A stretch of 64,000 nucleotides of DNA from Oscillospiraceae bacterium (GTDB lineage: Bacteria > Bacillota > Clostridia > Oscillospirales > Ruminococcaceae), in contig JALEMR010000056.1 of assembly GCA_022768245.1 (NCBI GenBank), forward strand, positions 16,492 through 80,491, given 5' to 3'. Position 1 is the stretch's first letter, and every line of letters begins with the position of its first letter. The notes below the pieces were generated by a model that was given only the letters and a program-made list of their open reading frames with translations, was not told the DNA's origin and ran no database searches. Shown one piece after another: positions 34,385-43,748 of the stretch. The translations under genes were made by a program, and so were the position numbers.

Positions 34385-35170
34385 ATGTACGATCTTGACA
34401 ATAAAAAAAGAATAATCATCAAGGTGGGCACCTCTACCCTTACTCACAGAACAGGCAGACTTAATCTTCGCAGAATGGAAAATCTCGTGAAGGTCATCGC
34501 AGACCTGCAGAACAGCGGAAAGCAGATAATCCTCGTATCATCGGGAGCTATCGGTCTGGGAATGTCCAAAATGGGCATAACCGAAAGGCCTAAGGATACT
34601 ATTACAAAGCAGGCATGTGCCGCTGTGGGACAGTGCGAGCTGATGTATATGTACGACAAGCTCTTCGGAAACTACAACATCAACGTGGCACAGATACTGC
34701 TTACCAAGTATACTCTCGATTCCCCGCGGAAAAATAATATCAGCAATACCCTCGAACGGCTTATTCAGTCGAACATTATCCCTATCGTCAACGAGAACGA
34801 TACCATCGCCATAGACGAGCTGGAGCTTGAGGTAGGCGAGAACGACACCCTCGCCGCTTATGTGGGATATTTCTGCAAGGCGGATATGCTCATTATCCTG
34901 TCGGATATCGACGGACTTTTTGACAGCGATCCACACACCAATCCCGACGCTAAGCTTATCCCCATAGTCCACAGCATAGACGGCGATATCATGAAGCTGG
35001 CGGGCGGCGCAGGCTCCGCTCTGGGCAGCGGCGGAATGATAACAAAGCTCAACGCCGCAAAGATATCCCTTGACGCGGGCATGGACATGGCTGTCCTCAA
35101 CGGAAGAAATCCCGACGTGCTTTACGATTTCTTCGACGGCAAGGAGATAGGCACCATATTCACCAAGTGA
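34385..35170 (+). CDS. proB: Glutamate 5-kinase (no PUA domain)
   Basis: The 261-residue amino-acid kinase phosphorylates glutamate with ATP, the first step of proline synthesis. Motifs are IIIKVGTSTLT, LVSSGAIGLG, NENDTIA and the Gly-rich GGAGSALGSGGMITKL. It ends without the C-terminal PUA domain found in many longer (about 360-residue) ProB proteins. It is 16 nt upstream of proA. Confidence 0.97.
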   Translation: MYDLDNKKRIIIKVGTSTLTHRTGRLNLRRMENLVKVIADLQNSGKQIILVSSGAIGLGMSKMGITERPKDTITKQACAAVGQCELMYMYDKLFGNYNINVAQILLTKYTLDSPRKNNISNTLERLIQSNIIPIVNENDTIAIDELELEVGENDTLAAYVGYFCKADMLIILSDIDGLFDSDPHTNPDAKLIPIVHSIDGDIMKLAGGAGSALGSGGMITKLNAAKISLDAGMDMAVLNGRNPDVLYDFFDGKEIGTIFTK

Positions 35171-35186
35171 TGAAAGGAATGATATC

Positions 35187-36434
35187 ATGAACTACATCGA
35201 AACTCTGGGCGAAAAGGCAAAGGCTGCTTCAAAGGTCATAGGCATCGCCTCCGCAGGCGTGAAGAACGACGCTCTTGCTCATATCGCCGACGCTCTTATT
35301 GAAAATACAGATGTTATCATCAAGGCAAACTCTCTCGACATGGACAGCGCCGAAAGCAACGGCATATCAAAGGTAATGCAGGACAGACTTCGCCTTACTC
35401 CCGAACGTATCGCAGGCATGGCTGACGGCATACGCACCCTTATCCGTCTCGACGACCCTGTGGGCGTGGTGGATTACGGCATAACCCGTCCCAACGGCAT
35501 GAGGATAACCCGCGTTCATGTTCCTATGGGCGTTATAGGAATCATCTACGAATCCCGTCCCAACGTGACCTCCGACGCGGGAGCGCTCTGTCTTAAGGCA
35601 GGAAACGCAGTTATACTCCGCGGCGGAAAGGAAGCCTACAACTCCAACAAGGCTATATGCGAGGTAATGCGCAAGGCTGCCGCAAAGGCGGGGCTCCCCG
35701 AGGACGTTATCCAGTTCGTGGACGATACCTCACGTGAGACCGCTTCGGACATGATGAAGTGCAGCAAATACATCGACCTGCTTATCCCCCGTGGCGGAGC
35801 GGGACTCATTCAGGCTGTCAAGAACAACGCAAACGTGCCCGTTATCGAAACGGGCGTGGGAAACTGCCATGTTTACGCCGATTCTACCGCAGATATCAAA
35901 ATGGCTGTGGATATCATCGACAACGGTAAGACCCAGCGTCCTTCGGTATGCAATGCTATAGAGTCTCTTCTCGTTCATAAAGACATCGCAGAAAAGCTGC
36001 TGCCTGCCGTGGCGGAGCGGTTCAAGTCCCACAATGTTGAGATAAGGGGCTGCGAAGAGACCCGCCGTATCCTCGGAGACAGCGTTATCCCTGCCACCGA
36101 AGCGGACTACGGCACAGAGTTCCTCGATTACATCATCTCGGTCAAGGTTGTAAGCGATATTGATGAGGCTATCGCTCACATCTCGAAATACACCACGGGA
36201 CATTCCGAGTGCATCGTTACCAATTCCCTCGACAATGCGGAAAAATTCAAGCGCGAGATAGACGCGGCATGCGTTTACGTGAACGCTTCCACAAGATTCA
36301 CCGACGGCGGAGAATTCGGTCTGGGAGCGGAGATAGGCATTTCCACCCAGAAAATTCACGCAAGAGGACCTATGGGACTTGCCGCACTTACTTCGTGGAA
36401 GTATCTCATTGACGGAAACGGACAGATAAGATAA
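35187..36434 (+). CDS. proA: Gamma-glutamyl phosphate reductase
   Basis: The 415-residue aldehyde-dehydrogenase-family enzyme makes glutamate semialdehyde from gamma-glutamyl phosphate with NADPH. The active cysteine is in TQRPSVCNAIESLLVH, and the signature VYVNASTRFTDGGEFGLGAEIGIS is complete. It follows proB. Its TAA overlaps by 1 nt the ATG of the next gene, showing coupling. Confidence 0.98.
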   Translation: MNYIETLGEKAKAASKVIGIASAGVKNDALAHIADALIENTDVIIKANSLDMDSAESNGISKVMQDRLRLTPERIAGMADGIRTLIRLDDPVGVVDYGITRPNGMRITRVHVPMGVIGIIYESRPNVTSDAGALCLKAGNAVILRGGKEAYNSNKAICEVMRKAAAKAGLPEDVIQFVDDTSRETASDMMKCSKYIDLLIPRGGAGLIQAVKNNANVPVIETGVGNCHVYADSTADIKMAVDIIDNGKTQRPSVCNAIESLLVHKDIAEKLLPAVAERFKSHNVEIRGCEETRRILGDSVIPATEADYGTEFLDYIISVKVVSDIDEAIAHISKYTTGHSECIVTNSLDNAEKFKREIDAACVYVNASTRFTDGGEFGLGAEIGISTQKIHARGPMGLAALTSWKYLIDGNGQIR

Positions 36435-37249
36435 TGGATAAAAAGCGAAAAATTCCAAAGGAAATAAGCAAAAAGAAATATGTTCTCGGGGAAAACCGGA
36501 CTATCGGCGATATGCGCTCCATGCTGGACAAAAATCCCGACGAGGAAATGACCGATGTCTCCGACGATAAGTCCGCCGACGAAAAAGCTGGCAGACGTTT
36601 CAACCGCAGATTTTACTTTATCGTTGGTATCATTGTTATTATTCTTTCGATGATCGGGCTTGTTTCGGTGGTCTCCTTCACTGCGGGGAAGATCTCCGAC
36701 GTGGTAAACAACACCGGGCAGAAAAACGAGTTCTCTCATATAGTATATCCTCTTGTGATATGCGACCCCGCGCCCTTTGACGATGTTTCAAAGCTCAACG
36801 GAGATACCGTGGTCACCGCTGCCTGCTGGCAGATAATCCTCGGCGGCGACACCGACCGCTACACAAAGGATTTCGACTACATCACCGTTCCCGCCGCGGA
36901 CATCGAACAGGCTGCCGCGGAGCTTTTCGGCGAGGGACTGACTATTGAGCATACCTCCATAATCAACTCGGATATCCAGTTCTACTACAGCGCCGAAAAG
37001 GATTCCTACCGAATCCCCTACGACCCCAAGTATTTCTCCTACTCCCCCACCGTTGAGGAAATATCAAAAAGCGGCAGCACCTATACCGTTGAGGTGGGCT
37101 ACATCTCGCCTACTCCCACATGGTTCTCCGCAAACGAGACCAAGCCCGAAAAGTACATGATATACACCCTTGAAAAGAATTCGGACGGATATATCATCTC
37201 CTCGGTGAAGCTGTCCGAAAAGCACGTGAACACCGACAGCGGTCTGTAA
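36434..37249 (+). CDS. Single-pass membrane protein of unknown function
   Basis: The 271-residue protein has a charged cytosolic part (1-55), one membrane helix (about 57-82, FYFIVGIIVIILSMIGLVSVV) and an external domain of about 185 residues with several Tyr-Tyr pairs. I do not recognise the family. The 1-nt overlap with proA (TAATG) implies translational coupling. The serine-hydrolase gene follows 12 nt later. Confidence 0.8.
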   Translation: MDKKRKIPKEISKKKYVLGENRTIGDMRSMLDKNPDEEMTDVSDDKSADEKAGRRFNRRFYFIVGIIVIILSMIGLVSVVSFTAGKISDVVNNTGQKNEFSHIVYPLVICDPAPFDDVSKLNGDTVVTAACWQIILGGDTDRYTKDFDYITVPAADIEQAAAELFGEGLTIEHTSIINSDIQFYYSAEKDSYRIPYDPKYFSYSPTVEEISKSGSTYTVEVGYISPTPTWFSANETKPEKYMIYTLEKNSDGYIISSVKLSEKHVNTDSGL

Positions 37250-37261
37250 GGAGGTCATGCT

Positions 37262-38416
37262 GTGAAGGATAATTACAATTACATCGAAAAGCTGATAACA
37301 GCGGCTATCTCAAAGGACGAAATAACGGGAGCATCTGTCTGCGCCGCACATCACGGCAGGATTATCTACCGCGAATGTTTCGGATATCGTGATAAGGAAA
37401 ACAGGCTCCCTATGGAAAAGGACACCATTTTCAGAATGTTTTCCATGACAAAGCCGATAACCGCCGCCGCTGCAATGATACTCACCGAGCGGGGACTTAT
37501 CCGCTATACGGACCCCGTAAAATACTATATCCCCGCCTTTGAGGGCATGACCGTCGAGGACGAAAAGGGAACCCGTCCCGCCGACAGGGACATTACTATC
37601 CGTGACCTGCTGTCCATGACCAGCGGACTTGTCTATCCCGAGGATAACCCTGCGGGGTGCAGAATGGGCGGCATATTCGACGAGATTAAGCGGGGCAACG
37701 CTTCGGGAAAGCAGCTGTCCACAATGGAAATAGCCAATAAAATAGGCAGAAGTCCGCTGATGTTCTCCCCCGGCGAGCGCTGGCATTACGGCACCTCTGC
37801 CGATATTATGGGAGCCGTTATCGAAGCTGTCTCGGGCATGAAGTACGGCGATTTTCTCCGTAAGGAAATATTCGAGCCTCTCGGCATGGAGGACACAGGA
37901 TTTTATATCCCACGGGAAAAATATCATCGTCTGGCGCAGATATACGAGCGCAAAGAAAACGGGCTTGTCCCCTATGAGGACTTCCACCTGGGACTTACCG
38001 ACTACAAGGCTCCTCCCGCCTTTGAATCGGGCGGAGCGGGGCTGGTCTCCACCATTGACGACTATCTGAAATTCGGTCAGATGCTACTTGAGGGCGGCAG
38101 AGATATCCTCAGCCGGAGCGCGGTCTCACTTATGACGGAAAACATGCTGAACGATGTTCAGAAGGAATACGCCCATGAATGGGACAGCATGAAAGGTTAC
38201 GGCTACGGCTGCTTCATGCGTATCCTCGAGGACAGGACCGCAGGGGGATATCTTGCGGGAAAGGGAGAGTTCGGCTGGGACGGCTGGACGGGCAACTATT
38301 TCAGCGCAGACCCCGAAAACGACCTTGTCTTTTTATACTTTATCCAGAACTGCGGCGCAGGCTCCACCGATCTTATGCAGCGCGTGAAAAACATCATTTA
38401 CTCGGAAATACTTTAA
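37262..38416 (+). CDS. Serine hydrolase of the beta-lactamase (class C-like) family
   Basis: The 384-residue protein has the nucleophile motif SMTK (FSMTKPITAAA), the second-box YGTS (WHYGTSADIMG) in place of the usual YxN, and a late GWDGWTG region. No signal peptide is seen. Such proteins are often esterases or D-Ala peptidase-like enzymes, not resistance enzymes. The start is a GTG with AAGGAGG 7 nt upstream. Confidence 0.9.
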   Translation: MKDNYNYIEKLITAAISKDEITGASVCAAHHGRIIYRECFGYRDKENRLPMEKDTIFRMFSMTKPITAAAAMILTERGLIRYTDPVKYYIPAFEGMTVEDEKGTRPADRDITIRDLLSMTSGLVYPEDNPAGCRMGGIFDEIKRGNASGKQLSTMEIANKIGRSPLMFSPGERWHYGTSADIMGAVIEAVSGMKYGDFLRKEIFEPLGMEDTGFYIPREKYHRLAQIYERKENGLVPYEDFHLGLTDYKAPPAFESGGAGLVSTIDDYLKFGQMLLEGGRDILSRSAVSLMTENMLNDVQKEYAHEWDSMKGYGYGCFMRILEDRTAGGYLAGKGEFGWDGWTGNYFSADPENDLVFLYFIQNCGAGSTDLMQRVKNIIYSEIL

Positions 38417-38418
38417 CA

Positions 38419-38455
38419 AAAACCGCACGGAACGAAATGCTCCGTGCGGTTGTTT
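38419..38455. terminator. Bidirectional terminator between serine hydrolase and NUDIX genes
   Basis: The 11-bp arms AACCGCACGGA and TCCGTGCGGTT (38421-38431 and 38441-38451) have T-rich tails on both strands (TGTTTT on plus, TTTGTT on minus). Confidence 0.85.
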
Positions 38456-39322
38456 TCATATATTGAGAAAGGCTTCGATATTGCGCTTATACAGCTTCGA
38501 GGGACGATGTCCCATTCCGCCCTGAGTCTCGTCGGTGAGACACACGAACCCGCTCATTTTGCGGCGGAAATTTGCGTCGGATTCCTTCACGTCCATGATA
38601 GTGTCATAAACCTGCCGGAGGTCGGTCATGGTAAAATATTCGGGCAGAAGAGAAAATGCTGCGCCCTCATACACAGTTTTCCTGCGAAGCTCGGTTATGG
38701 CATAGGCGATTATCTCCCCATGGTCGAAGGCTATACCCTCGGAGTTTTCGGCGGTGACAGAATATTCCCGTCCCGAAGCGCCCAGCGATATCCTCTCGGT
38801 GATATCGGCTGAGAGCCTATTATCGCCGTTTGTCAGCTCCAGACGATACCTTGTAAGCTTTTCATTCTCCCGCATCTCCGAGGAGACCTGCTTATAGCTG
38901 ACCTCGAACCAGAGCGCATCCGCTGCGTCGTCGCCGCTTTTTACGGAAAGCTTTGTGCTGTCCACAAGGGCAAGGTACCCGCAGGATATTATCCAGCCCC
39001 GAGGGTCTCTGCCGGGAGTGCTTGTGGTCTTCAGCTGAGAGAGATAGATATTTTCAACGGAGGTCTCCTCGAAAAGCTCCCGAAGAGCCGTATCGTCCCC
39101 CGTTTCGTCCTTTTTGGCAAATCCTCCCGGCAGGGCAAAATGGTCTGTAAACGGCGGCTTTCCCCTCTTTATCATCAGCAGGCACAGCTTTTTTCCGTCC
39201 AGCTTTCTGTAATTATCATCGGGGATATTCTTCACCGTAAACACAGCGATATCCGCCGCCGCTGAGGGCTGCTCATACTTTTTTATGTTATAGCTTTTAA
39301 GGAATTCCTTTTCGTCCGACAT
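38456..39322 (-). CDS. NUDIX protein with C-terminal winged helix (NrtR/ADP-ribose type)
   Basis: The 288-residue protein has a complete Nudix box (GGFAKKDETGDDTALRELFE followed by EET). A C-terminal winged-helix-like domain (about 205-280, EYFTMTDLRQVYDTI) resembles NrtR-type regulators of NAD metabolism. It could hydrolyse ADP-ribose-like substrates or sense them. No NAD genes are adjacent, so the regulatory role is open. A consensus promoter lies at 39357-39385. Confidence 0.88.
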   Translation of the reverse strand: MSDEKEFLKSYNIKKYEQPSAAADIAVFTVKNIPDDNYRKLDGKKLCLLMIKRGKPPFTDHFALPGGFAKKDETGDDTALRELFEETSVENIYLSQLKTTSTPGRDPRGWIISCGYLALVDSTKLSVKSGDDAADALWFEVSYKQVSSEMRENEKLTRYRLELTNGDNRLSADITERISLGASGREYSVTAENSEGIAFDHGEIIAYAITELRRKTVYEGAAFSLLPEYFTMTDLRQVYDTIMDVKESDANFRRKMSGFVCLTDETQGGMGHRPSKLYKRNIEAFLNI

Positions 39323-39356
39323 TATATCTCCTCCATATTACTATTATGATATTATC

Positions 39357-39385
39357 ATTATAATACTATCAGAGCGATTTGTCAA
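39357..39385 (-). promoter_or_regulatory. Sigma-A promoter for the NUDIX gene
   Basis: On the minus strand TTGACA (39385-39380), a 17-nt spacer and TATAAT (39362-39357). It directly abuts the T-tail of the upstream gene's terminator. Confidence 0.9.
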
Positions 39386-39416
39386 GAAAAAAGCCGGAGA
39401 ATTTTCATTCTCCGGC
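39386..39416 (-). terminator. Terminator after the Tyr-rich protein gene
   Basis: The 9-bp arms GCCGGAGAA and TTCTCCGGC (39393-39401 and 39408-39416) are followed on the minus strand by T6. Confidence 0.9.
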
Positions 39417-39435
39417 AGAATAGCTTATACAAGGG

Positions 39436-40971
39436 TTATGAAAGAACTACGAGATATACTCCGTTTTCGGAAGCTGTAAAGCCTACATAGCCGTTATCGT
39501 TAGTCATGGACTTGGAAACGAGAGTAAGCGTGCTGTCATTCTTATCATAAACATAAGACTTTGCAAACAGATTTGCGCGATTGCTGCTGAACTTGATGGT
39601 GCATGTGCCCTTGAAGCCGAGCTCAGACTCACCTGTTCCGACAGTCACCTGAGCAGCTGCAATAGCACCGTTGGTAGCCTTCTTTACGAGCTTTTCGGAA
39701 ATAGCGTCTGCATCATAGGAAACGGTGAGGTTTACAGTCTTGGCAGTTGTTACGTTAGTGCCCTTAACAGTCCACTTTACGCCGTTATCCATGTTGAACA
39801 CAACTGTAACGTTTCTGCCCTTAAGAGCGGACATGAAAGTATCGGGAACAGTTGACGCGCCGTTCATAGTGATCTGGACAACAGAACCGCTTTTTACCTT
39901 CTTAATATATGTTGCAAGATTGGACCAGGAATGTCTTGTCTTGTAGCCTGTGAGATAAGGAACGCCTTCTCCCGCTGTTGTTGCGGTATTTACTGTATAG
40001 CCGTAGTAATAGTAGTAGGGATATCCGTAATAATAAGGATAACCGTAGTAATAGTAGGGAGAACCGTAATAGTAGTAGTAAGGCGAATATGTGCTTACGT
40101 TTACAAAAGCTCCGCTGGGAACATATCTGCCTGTAACACTGTAGGGACTGATAGTGCTGTCAGTTCCGCCTGCTGCCTTCGCATCATCAATGGAAGCATA
40201 ATATCTGCCGTTAAGGCTGTTATAGTAAACGGTGAAATTAGCGCCTGTGTAGTATACATAATCTATGTCATTATTATATGCAGCCAGTGCGGAAGAAAGG
40301 GTAGTATACCACTTTCCTGTCTTGCTGTTGTAATAATTGCCCAGACCGTTTGAAGCAGTGTAGCTGTATGCAGTCTTAACATATGCAGGGTTGCCGTTTG
40401 AAGCTGCAAGAGCGTCTGCGTAGCTGGTATAATACTTATTTGTGTATGTATTGTAATATGCATACAATGTTCCGTTTGCGTATGCAACGGTACCGCTTGT
40501 CTTTACAACATAGGCAGCAACATCTGCGGAATGCTTGAGAGCATCGTTGTATGTAGAATAGTACTTTCTGGTGTAATAGCTGAAATACTTATGATTGTTG
40601 TCATATACAGAAACTCCGTCGGGACCGCCGTAAACAACTTTGGTCTCATCGCCCTTGGATACAGCGGTAGCTGCAAAGAAGGAAGGATAATACTTCCTTG
40701 TATAGGTGCTGTAATAAGGATATTCCAGAGTGAAATTCGCCCTATAATTGTAATTGATGGAATAACCGTTGATAACATCGGCAGCTGTTCCTGTAGCATC
40801 AATTGCCTCGTCCTTATTATCGTAATACATTTCTGTCTTGGTATTGTACCAAACGTAAGAGCTTGTATAAACATCATTGGACTTAGCGCTTGCTCCGATA
40901 GCGGGCAATGCGCTAACTGCCATAGCTATAGATGCAGTCAGAGCAGCAGCCTTTTTTAATGACTTGTTCAT
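39436..40971 (-). CDS. Secreted Tyr-rich repeat protein, function unknown
   Basis: The 511-residue protein has a clear signal peptide (MNKSLKKAAALTASIAMAVS, cleavage after GASA). About six diverged repeats follow, with the pattern YY, 4-5 residues, K/R-Y-Y, 5 residues, DA, for example YYNTYTNKYYTSYADALAAS. Next comes a low-complexity SPYYYYYG/YPYYYGY tract near residue 300, and a C-terminal beta-rich domain of about 190 residues. No LPXTG, SLH or dockerin is seen. The start at 40971 has AAGGAG 7 nt before it. It is monocistronic, convergent with nothing, and next to a two-component system. Confidence 0.85.
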   Translation of the reverse strand: MNKSLKKAAALTASIAMAVSALPAIGASAKSNDVYTSSYVWYNTKTEMYYDNKDEAIDATGTAADVINGYSINYNYRANFTLEYPYYSTYTRKYYPSFFAATAVSKGDETKVVYGGPDGVSVYDNNHKYFSYYTRKYYSTYNDALKHSADVAAYVVKTSGTVAYANGTLYAYYNTYTNKYYTSYADALAASNGNPAYVKTAYSYTASNGLGNYYNSKTGKWYTTLSSALAAYNNDIDYVYYTGANFTVYYNSLNGRYYASIDDAKAAGGTDSTISPYSVTGRYVPSGAFVNVSTYSPYYYYYGSPYYYYGYPYYYGYPYYYYYGYTVNTATTAGEGVPYLTGYKTRHSWSNLATYIKKVKSGSVVQITMNGASTVPDTFMSALKGRNVTVVFNMDNGVKWTVKGTNVTTAKTVNLTVSYDADAISEKLVKKATNGAIAAAQVTVGTGESELGFKGTCTIKFSSNRANLFAKSYVYDKNDSTLTLVSKSMTNDNGYVGFTASENGVYLVVLS

Positions 40972-41023
40972 AATTATTCTCCTTTTCAAATAGAATTGTG
41001 TCAGAATTTCGTTGTATAAACAA

Positions 41024-41052
41024 ATTATATCATATTTTTATAAGAATTCCAA
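41024..41052 (-). promoter_or_regulatory. Promoter for the Tyr-rich protein gene
   Basis: On the minus strand TTGGAA (41052-41047), a 17-nt spacer and TATAAT (41029-41024) precede a leader of about 45 nt. Confidence 0.75.
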
Positions 41053-41084
41053 TAGTTTTTTGCATATTTATTATTACAATTTGG

Positions 41085-42341
41085 TTACATTTTGAAAACA
41101 AAATGAGTAAGCCCCTGCTCATCGGACTGAACAGACAGGCTGCCTTCGTTTTTTTCTGCGATAGTCTTTGCTATCGAAAGCCCCAGACCATAACCCTCCT
41201 TATCCTCGCCGCGGGACTTGTCTATTTTATAGAATCTGTCAAAGACACGGGACAGCTGCTCCTCGGAAAGCTGTGCTCCGGTATTCGAAACGGTGAGAAC
41301 CGCCTTGTTGCGTATTTTTTCAAGCCGCACCTCAATGCGTCCACCCTCGTCGGAGTGCTTGATGCCGTTGTCTATCAGTATATTGATAAGCCTTGATATC
41401 TCCTCCTTATTGCCCCTGCATACAACGTACGGCTTTATATCGGTCACAAGCTCCTTTCCCTTCTCGAAGGCAAGCGCTTCAAAGGCAAGGCAGACGCCCT
41501 CCGCAGTCTCGGACAGATCGAATTCCGTCTTTGCGGTCTCGTCACGCCTGCTCATCATATCCTCACGGGACAGGTACAGCATCTGACTTATCAGCCCCGA
41601 CATTTTTTCCTCCTCCGCCTTGATATAGCCGAACCACCTGCTCTGCTGGCTGACCTTTTCGTCGGGATTGGACATGATAACGTCCACATTTGCGGAGATG
41701 ACCGTCAGCGGAGTTTTCAGCTCGTGAGAGGCGTCTGCGAAGAAATCCTTCTGCTTCTGCCATGCTTCGGCTATGGGTCTTACTATCCACCCCGACAGCA
41801 GCACGATAACAAGCATCAGCACCAGCCACGCAGCTAAGCTTATTATCACTATTATCACCAGCAGCCTGTCCATCGTCTGACCGATAAGGTCGTGATTGGC
41901 AAGGACCGCTCTGCCGTTACGTAAGAGATAGCGGTACTTCACATCGCTGACTGTGATATATCCCCGTTCCTTTTTAAGGGATAATATCCTTTCATATGCC
42001 GCTTCAAAGGGTGCGGTGTCGGTCAGCTCATTGAATCTGCTGCTGGACCGCACATTTACCGTGCCGTTTTCATCGGCGGATATCGCTATCCAGTTGATAT
42101 CGGCGGGCTTGAACAGCTCATTCTTTGCACGCCTCGGCTGCGGCGGGTCGGACATTTCCCCGGTCTCGAATTTGTCCTGATTTCCGTTTTCGGCTCCCAT
42201 GGCATAGTCCAGCAGCTTATCGGTCTCGCTGTTTTCGGAGCTCTGCATGATAAAATATATCCCCGCCGCAACGCCTGCGATAATTATGGTCAGCACCGTC
42301 ATTATCACGGCGGAGATCCTTATCCTTAATCGGGTTATCAC
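41085..42341 (-). CDS. Sensor histidine kinase
   Basis: The 418-residue kinase has two membrane segments (about 8-32 and 160-190) around a short external sensor domain and a HisKA helix with FFADASHELKTPLTVISA. The HATPase domain carries N, G1 and G2 boxes (LINILIDNGIKH, RGEDKEGYGLGLSIAKTI). It autophosphorylates on His and passes phosphate to the regulator encoded upstream with a 4-nt overlap. The signal is unknown. Confidence 0.95.
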   Translation of the reverse strand: MITRLRIRISAVIMTVLTIIIAGVAAGIYFIMQSSENSETDKLLDYAMGAENGNQDKFETGEMSDPPQPRRAKNELFKPADINWIAISADENGTVNVRSSSRFNELTDTAPFEAAYERILSLKKERGYITVSDVKYRYLLRNGRAVLANHDLIGQTMDRLLVIIVIISLAAWLVLMLVIVLLSGWIVRPIAEAWQKQKDFFADASHELKTPLTVISANVDVIMSNPDEKVSQQSRWFGYIKAEEEKMSGLISQMLYLSREDMMSRRDETAKTEFDLSETAEGVCLAFEALAFEKGKELVTDIKPYVVCRGNKEEISRLINILIDNGIKHSDEGGRIEVRLEKIRNKAVLTVSNTGAQLSEEQLSRVFDRFYKIDKSRGEDKEGYGLGLSIAKTIAEKNEGSLSVQSDEQGLTHFVFKM

Positions 42342-43018
42342 TTTGCTCCCTCCAGACAGTATCCCACTCCGCGGACGGTTTTCACCGAAACGTCGGACTT
42401 TATATAGGCAAGCTTTTTCCTCAGGAAGGATATATATACCTCCACATTGTTGTATTCCGCGTCGGATTCGTAGCCCCAGACCTTCAGCAGGATAGTTTCC
42501 TTGCTTATGACATAGCCGCCGTTTTTCATCAGCAGCTCCATAATGGAAAATTCCTTAAGTCCCAGCTTGACGGAGTTCTGTCCGCAGAAAAGCTCGCAGC
42601 TCTGTAAATTGAGCCTAAGCTCTCCGAAGCGCAGCTCGTTTTCGTATGCGGGCTCGGAGGAATTTCTCCTGCCCAGCGCCTTTACCCGTGCGAGAAGCTC
42701 CTCGGTGTAGAATGGCTTGGTGAGATAATCGTCCGCGCCGCAGTCAAAGCCCCTGACCTTGTCGGAAAGCTCGTCCATGGCAGTCAGCAGCAGCACGGGC
42801 ACGGATATGTTATTTTTTCTGATAGCTTTCAGCACGTCGATGCCGTTCATTTTCGGCAGCATTATATCCAGCACGATAACATCGTATATCCCCGAGAGGG
42901 CGTTGTCCAGTCCCGAAACGCCGTCATAGCATACGTCCGCCGTTATCTTGTTTTTCATGAATATCTGAGCCAGTGCGTCCGCAAGCTTGACCTCGTCCTC
43001 GACTATGAGAATTCTCAT
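42338..43018 (-). CDS. OmpR/PhoB-family response regulator
   Basis: The 226-residue regulator has a receiver domain with the phospho-acceptor in YDVIVLDIMLPKMNG (Asp51 region), a conserved Lys in DYLTKPF, and a C-terminal winged helix (EYNNVEVYISFLRKKL, VKTVRGVGYCLEG). GGAGGG lies 6 nt before the ATG. Direct TTAAGA repeats at 43062-43078 upstream suggest autoregulation. Confidence 0.95.
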   Translation of the reverse strand: MRILIVEDEVKLADALAQIFMKNKITADVCYDGVSGLDNALSGIYDVIVLDIMLPKMNGIDVLKAIRKNNISVPVLLLTAMDELSDKVRGFDCGADDYLTKPFYTEELLARVKALGRRNSSEPAYENELRFGELRLNLQSCELFCGQNSVKLGLKEFSIMELLMKNGGYVISKETILLKVWGYESDAEYNNVEVYISFLRKKLAYIKSDVSVKTVRGVGYCLEGAK

Positions 43019-43046
43019 GACATACCCTCCATGTTATATTATCAGC

Positions 43047-43078
43047 ATTATAATCCATTATTCTTAAAATAATCTTAA
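43047..43078 (-). promoter_or_regulatory. Promoter -10 and OmpR-type direct repeats before the response regulator
   Basis: On the minus strand two TTAAGA hexamers are spaced 5 nt apart (43078-43073 and 43067-43062), an 11-bp period typical of OmpR/PhoB-family sites. They end 9 nt before TATAAT (43052-43047) and stand where a -35 would be. No good -35 is present, which fits an activated promoter. Confidence 0.6.
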
Positions 43079-43090
43079 TGTGCGAAAAAA

Positions 43091-43167
43091 AGTACTTAGT
43101 ACATAGTACTTAGTGCTGAGTACTAAAAGCTACGGACTAAGGACTAGGTACTAAGTACTAAGTACTG
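43091..43167. repeat. Heptanucleotide array, 11 phased units (locus E)
   Basis: The left units are AGTACTT-like and the right units AGTACTA- or AGGACTA-like, i.e. inverted. The outer 25 nt of the two ends pair with about three mismatches. The array ends 2 nt before the queF stop codon and runs down to the response-regulator promoter. Confidence 0.9.
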
Positions 43168-43169
43168 CT

Positions 43170-43682
43170 TCATCTGTTATCTACTTTTTCGGGGTAAAGG
43201 TCGTGGTGAGCCAGACGATCAAAGGCTACCTGCTCCCATTTTGTGCCCTTTCTGCCGTAGTTGCAGTAGGGGTCGATGGATATGCCGCCGCGGGGAGTAA
43301 ATTTCCCCCAGACCTCGATATACCGCGGGTCCATGAGATTTATCAGGTCCTTCATGATGATGTTCACAACGTCCTCGTGGAAGTCGCCGTGATTTCTAAA
43401 GCTGTACAGATAAAGCTTTAAGGACTTGCTCTCCACCATTTTCACATCGGGCACGTAGGATATATATATCGTCGCAAAGTCGGGCTGTCCCGTAATGGGG
43501 CAGAGGCTCGTGAATTCGGGGCAGTTGAATTTGACGAAATAGTCGTTCTCCCGGTGCTTGTTGATAAATGTCTCCAGCATTTCGGGAGCGTAATCGTCGG
43601 GATATTTTGTCTTCTGATTGCCGAGGAGAGTAATGCCCTCGGTCTCTTCCTTGTTTCTGCCTGTCACAGTAAATTCCTCCAT
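43170..43682 (-). CDS. queF: NADPH-dependent 7-cyano-7-deazaguanine reductase
   Basis: The 170-residue T-fold enzyme reduces preQ0 to preQ1 for queuosine. The catalytic cysteine lies in [12 protein letters not shown], and the QueF motif [16 protein letters not shown] is present. This is the short unimodular YkvM type. It is the last gene of the que run, separated from queC by heptad array C. Confidence 0.97.
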   Translation of the reverse strand: MEEFTVTGRNKEETEGITLLGNQKTKYPDDYAPEMLETFINKHRENDYFVKFNCPEFTSLCPITGQPDFATIYISYVPDVKMVESKSLKLYLYSFRNHGDFHEDVVNIIMKDLINLMDPRYIEVWGKFTPRGGISIDPYCNYGRKGTKWEQVAFDRLAHHDLYPEKVDNR

Positions 43683-43692
43683 TCTATAAAAG

Positions 43693-43748
43693 CCAACAGC
43701 AATTAGTGATTAGCTATTTACTGTCAACTATTAACTATTCACTATATT
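43693..43748. repeat. Heptanucleotide array, 8 phased units (locus C)
   Basis: The units run from CCAACAG and CAATTAG at the left to CTATTAA and CTATTCA at the right. The last unit enters the queC stop codon (43747-43749). The queF start is 10 nt to the left. Confidence 0.8.

Noticed and set aside
37262..38416. Beta-lactam resistance gene
   Set aside because: The protein has SxxK and Y-x-S motifs of the broad serine-hydrolase family but no signal peptide, a YGTS second box, and no resistance context.
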